Shown here: piece after piece, positions 61,341 to 64,000 of the stretch | How the letters are laid out: each line of letters begins with the position of its first letter | Position numbering within the stretch: the stretch's first letter is position 1 | Assembly: GCF_004217495.1 (NCBI RefSeq) | Contig: NZ_SHLC01000001.1 | Span: 1,240,001 to 1,304,000 of the forward strand | Source: Microterricola gilva | GTDB lineage: Bacteria; Actinomycetota; Actinomycetes; Actinomycetales; Microbacteriaceae | Length of the DNA stretch: 64,000 bases | Direction of reading: 5' to 3' | Program-made: the position numbers and the translations under genes | The notes under the pieces: generated by a model | What the model saw: only the letters and a program-made list of their open reading frames with translations | The model's database searches: none | What the model was told of the DNA's origin: nothing

Positions 61341-61382
61341 AAACTGCACGGGCCCGGTGAATTCACCGGGCCCGTGCAGTTT
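61341..61382. repeat. 42-bp perfect palindrome, copy 2 (operon terminator)
   Basis: The same 36-bp core as at 13108-13143, extended here by three A/T pairs on each side to a perfect 42-bp palindrome, and flanked by GGCCCGCG and GGCGGGCC arms. It lies between two convergent genes, so it probably terminates transcription from both sides. The T run after the + strand stem (GTTTA) is short. Confidence 0.9.
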
Positions 61383-61404
61383 AGGCGGGCCCCGAGTCGG
61401 TCGC

Positions 61405-61641
61405 TCAGCCGGCGGAGGGGGCTGGACGGCGCCGCGGGGGAGCAGGCGGAACCTCCTTGGCGGCGACCACCGCAGCCAGCGGAACCGTCTTGAGGCCGTC
61501 GCGGGTCTCGACGACACACTCCTCGGCGTTCACGCTGCGGAGGAATCCGAGTGCGTCGGTCAGCCCGCCGGGAATGCGCTGCCTGACAACCACCCGCGTT
61601 CCGAGCGGTGCCGTCGTGATGAAGTGCACGGGGTCAGCCAT
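61405..61641 (-). CDS. Stand-alone Rv0428c-type SH3-like protein
   Basis: A 78-aa protein. APLGTRVVVRQRIPGGLTDA, then LGFLRSVNAEECVVETRDG and VPLAAVVAAKEVPP correspond to the N-terminal SH3-like domain of the mycobacterial acetyltransferase Rv0428c family. Here the acetyltransferase domain is absent and the chain ends in a Pro/Arg-rich tail. The gene is convergent with the catabolic operon. The role is unknown. Confidence 0.75.
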   Translation of the reverse strand: MADPVHFITTAPLGTRVVVRQRIPGGLTDALGFLRSVNAEECVVETRDGLKTVPLAAVVAAKEVPPAPPRRRPAPSAG

Positions 61642-61702
61642 GCCTCAACCCTATGGCGCGCGGAAATCGGGCGCCCACTCTGGCGCCCAATATGGTGGGT
61701 CC

Positions 61703-62137
61703 ATGACCTTCCCCACCATCGACGGACTCCGGACCATGGAACTCGGCAGCCCGGGAGGGTTGCGTGCCTCCCTCAACGACTGTGTCCTCACCGGCACGAA
61801 GCGGGCGACGGCCGGGCTGCCGAGCGAGTACATCACCGAGAATGAGCCGTGGGAGCACGTCGGTGAACGTCTCGTGCTCGTCGACGACGACATGAAGCCA
61901 CTCGGCGTCATCGTGGTGACGCGGGTCGAGGAGACGACCTTCGCCGAGGTGACGTGGGCCTTCGCGCAGGCCGAGGGCGAGGGATTCGTCGATCTGGAGG
62001 ACTGGCGCCGGGCGCACCGCGACTACTGGGCGGCGGAAGGTGAGCAGGTCACCGACGACACCCCGGTGCTGTGCATCTACTTCGAACTGCTCGCTGGCGG
62101 ATACCCGCCACGCGATCACCAATCAGACGGCTTGTAG
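61703..62137 (+). CDS. ASCH-domain protein
   Basis: A 144-aa protein with the ASCH fold (PUA-like, RNA-binding or base hydrolysis). It reads MELGSPGGLRASLNDCVLTGTKRATAG, then GERLVLVDDDMKPLGVIVVT and EDWRRAHRDYWAAEG. Related ASCH proteins in actinobacteria and E. coli (YqfB) act on modified nucleosides, but the activity of this one is not established. Its last 22 nt overlap the end of the SDR gene. A GGTGGGT lies just before the ATG. Confidence 0.83.
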   Translation: MTFPTIDGLRTMELGSPGGLRASLNDCVLTGTKRATAGLPSEYITENEPWEHVGERLVLVDDDMKPLGVIVVTRVEETTFAEVTWAFAQAEGEGFVDLEDWRRAHRDYWAAEGEQVTDDTPVLCIYFELLAGGYPPRDHQSDGL

Positions 62138-63654
62138 TCCTTCAGGAACACTCCGAACAGCTCTTCGCCGGCCTCGCCGCGCACGATCGGGTCGTACACG
62201 CGCGCGGCGCCGTCGACGAGGTCGAGCGGGGCGTGGAAGCCCTCCTCGGCCAGACGCACCTTCGTCGGGTGCGGCCGCTCGTCGGTGATCCAGCCGGTGT
62301 CGACGCTCGTCATGTAGATGCCGTCGCTCGTCATCTCGCGGGCGCTGGTGCGGGTCAGCATGTTGACCGCCGCCTTGGCCATGTTCGTGTGCGGGTGCCC
62401 AGGGCCCTTGTAGCCGCGGTTGAACACGCCCTCCATCGCCGACACGTTCACGACGTAGCTGCGACCGGACGGTGCCGCGGCCATCGAGGCGCGCAGACGG
62501 CTGATCAGCAGGAACGGTGCAGTGGTGTTGCAGAGCTGCACCTCGAGCATCTCGAGCGGGTCGACGTCCTGCACCTTGTCTGTCCAGCTATTCTCGTGGT
62601 GCAGGTCGGGCAGCAGCCCACCCGCGTCGATCGCGGTGCCTGCCGCGAGGCGGTCGAGCGAGCTCGAGCCCGGCGCAAGTGCGAGCGCGGTGAGGTCGTC
62701 GGCGGTGAGCGTTCCGGCGCCGGCGGCCGCGGCCAGGATGGGGTGGCTGGCAACGGATGCCGCCAACGCCAGCGGGTGCTGGTCGCTCGTGTGGCCGAAA
62801 CTCACGATCTCCGGCAGATCGCCGTCAGGCAACGGTGAGAGTTCAGCCTCCACCAGCGGCGAGTATGCGCCGGGGGAGCGGCGCACAGTCTGTGTCGCGT
62901 TGTTGATCAGAATGTCGAGCGGACCCTGTGCCGCCACGTCATCCGCCAGCCCGATCACCTGGGCTGGGTCGCGCAGGTCGATGCCGACAACGCGCAGCCG
63001 GTGCAGCCACTCGGCCGAATCCGGCATCGCCGCGAAACGGCGCACCGCGTCGCGGGGGAAGCGGGTCGTGATCGTGGTGTGTGCGCCGTCGCGCAGCAGG
63101 CGCAGCGCGATGTACATGCCGATCTTCGCGCGGCCGCCCGTCAGCAGGGCGCGCTTGCCGGTGAGGTCGGTGCGTGCGGTGCGCTTGGCGTGGTTCAGCA
63201 GCGCGCAGCGCGGGCAGAGCTGGTGGTAGAAGGCATCGACGAGCGTGTAGCGCTGCTTGCAGATGTAGCAGGCGCGGGCGACGAGCAGCTCGCCTGCGAC
63301 CGGCGCGTCGGTGGCGCTGGAGAGCTCGTGACCCTGCGTCTCGTCGTCGATGCGGCTCGGCGCACCCGTCGCGGTCGCGGCGATGACGGCCTTGTCGGCA
63401 TCCGCGATGCGGGCCCGCTTGATGGCGCGACGCGACACCTTGACCGACTTGAACATCTTGGCCGTCGCGTGTCGCACGGTGAGGAAGTCTGGGTCCTCCT
63501 CGTCGACGTCGCTGAGCGTGGCGAGCACGCGGAGGGCGATCGCGAGCTCCTCCGGGTCGATGCGGGCAGCATCGACGCGGCCACCGCTGATGGCGGACTC
63601 GATGTCGGAATCGATCGCGGCAGAGTCGGGCTCAAGAGATGGTGCAGAGGGCAT
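62116..63654 (-). CDS. Zinc-ribbon/SDR fusion oxidoreductase, atypical
   Basis: A 512-aa protein. Residues about 1-125 are helical. A zinc ribbon follows with C129-Y-I-C132 and C147-P-R-C150. The SDR domain starts TGKRALLTGGRAKIGMYIA (near 165-183), a variant dinucleotide loop, and keeps NNAT (251-254) and Ser405. In the YxxxK motif the frame reads T423-N-M-A-K427, so the catalytic Tyr is Thr. The usual mechanism is therefore in doubt. The family occurs in actinobacteria and, I recall, some eukaryotes. It is convergent with the ASCH gene. Confidence 0.83.
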   Translation of the reverse strand: MPSAPSLEPDSAAIDSDIESAISGGRVDAARIDPEELAIALRVLATLSDVDEEDPDFLTVRHATAKMFKSVKVSRRAIKRARIADADKAVIAATATGAPSRIDDETQGHELSSATDAPVAGELLVARACYICKQRYTLVDAFYHQLCPRCALLNHAKRTARTDLTGKRALLTGGRAKIGMYIALRLLRDGAHTTITTRFPRDAVRRFAAMPDSAEWLHRLRVVGIDLRDPAQVIGLADDVAAQGPLDILINNATQTVRRSPGAYSPLVEAELSPLPDGDLPEIVSFGHTSDQHPLALAASVASHPILAAAAGAGTLTADDLTALALAPGSSSLDRLAAGTAIDAGGLLPDLHHENSWTDKVQDVDPLEMLEVQLCNTTAPFLLISRLRASMAAAPSGRSYVVNVSAMEGVFNRGYKGPGHPHTNMAKAAVNMLTRTSAREMTSDGIYMTSVDTGWITDERPHPTKVRLAEEGFHAPLDLVDGAARVYDPIVRGEAGEELFGVFLKDYKPSDW

Positions 63655-63710
63655 CCCTGAATTCTACGCGGCGAAGCTGACTGCTCCGCTGTGAACCCTA
63701 GACTGCTGTG

Positions 63711-64000
63711 ATGCGCATCCACATCGCCACGGACCACGCCGGCCTCGACTTCAGCACGCACCTCATCACGCACCTCGGTGCGGCCGGCCATGAGGTCATC
63801 GACCACGGACCGACCAGCTACGACGCCCTCGACGACTACCCGGCCTTCTGCATCAACGCAGCCCTCGCCGTCGCGCACGACCAGGCGCACGGCATCGAGG
63901 CCCTCGGCGTCGTCTTCGGCGGTTCGGGCAACGGCGAGCAGATCGCGGCCAACAAGGTCACCGGCATCCGCGCCGCCCTGGTCTGGAACCTCAGCACGGC
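63711..64000 (+). CDS. rpiB: Ribose-5-phosphate isomerase B (5' part)
   Basis: The first 96 residues of a LacA/RpiB-family sugar-phosphate isomerase, cut by the window end. IATDHAGLDFSTHL carries the phosphate-binding Asp and His, and FGGSGNGEQIAANKVTG the active-site loop. The loop has Gly where E. coli RpiB has its Cys, and a Glu is available as catalytic base. This is the mycobacterial-type active site. It interconverts ribose 5-phosphate and ribulose 5-phosphate in the pentose phosphate pathway. Confidence 0.92.
   Translation, partial: MRIHIATDHAGLDFSTHLITHLGAAGHEVIDHGPTSYDALDDYPAFCINAALAVAHDQAHGIEALGVVFGGSGNGEQIAANKVTGIRAALVWNLST

Overview
The window is a high-GC actinobacterial chromosome segment. 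Frequent GTG and TTG starts, a DUF6993 lipoprotein, a DUF222/HNH (13E12-type) gene, oligoribonuclease, a mycobacterial-type RpiB and dense 4-nt ATGA gene overlaps together suggest Micrococcales, most likely Microbacteriaceae. The family assignment is an inference from gene content. There is no rRNA, CRISPR array, intact insertion sequence or prophage. Most of the window is chromosomal housekeeping and transport, with one clear accessory catabolic locus.

Layout. 1-1.8 kb: end of a polyamine-type ABC transporter operon. 1.8-4.1 kb: DNA polymerase IV, a GerW-like protein, a RibD-type reductase and a 51-aa membrane protein antisense to its tail. 4.2-7.8 kb: a TPP riboswitch controlling the ykoEDC thiamine-precursor ECF transporter plus a P-loop kinase. 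7.8-16.5 kb: a penicillin-binding-fold protein with a degenerate KTG box, a GntR regulator, a DsbA/CcdA redox pair, an ABC-F ATPase, a membrane-anchored GH5 endoglycoceramidase-like enzyme and DedA. 16.6-19.8 kb: a frameshifted peptidoglycan-binding lipoprotein, tRNA-Arg(TCT) with an att-like duplicated fragment, orn, tRNA-His, a zincin-like protein and YigZ. 19.8-32 kb: an antiporter, nadE, small hypotheticals, EamA, an aldo/keto reductase, SSB, EttA, thioesterases, a Rieske protein and an AI-2E-family exporter. 33-38.8 kb: a flavin dehydrogenase, an arylsulfatase, truncated hemoglobin and MscS. 38.8-42.6 kb: an ABC transporter/two-component operon. 42.8-47.9 kb: two tandem aminopeptidase N genes. 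48.1-50.3 kb: SRPBCC, repeats and DUF222/HNH.

The most distinctive locus is 50.4-61.3 kb. A TetR regulator is divergent from an eight-gene, tightly overlapping operon: amidohydrolase, oligopeptide-class solute-binding lipoprotein, two permeases, a fused double ATPase, a NIPSNAP-like protein, an FAD monooxygenase and a DAO-type oxidase. A near-consensus promoter overlapped by two inverted repeats lies in the divergent gap, and a 42-bp palindrome closes the operon. I infer a substrate-induced uptake-and-oxidation pathway for an amide- or amine-containing compound. The substrate cannot be read from the sequence.

The right end holds a stand-alone Rv0428c-type SH3-like protein, an ASCH protein, an unusual zinc-ribbon/SDR fusion and the start of rpiB. 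The same palindrome found after the catabolic operon also occurs at 13.1 kb in the opposite orientation, so it is a dispersed element.
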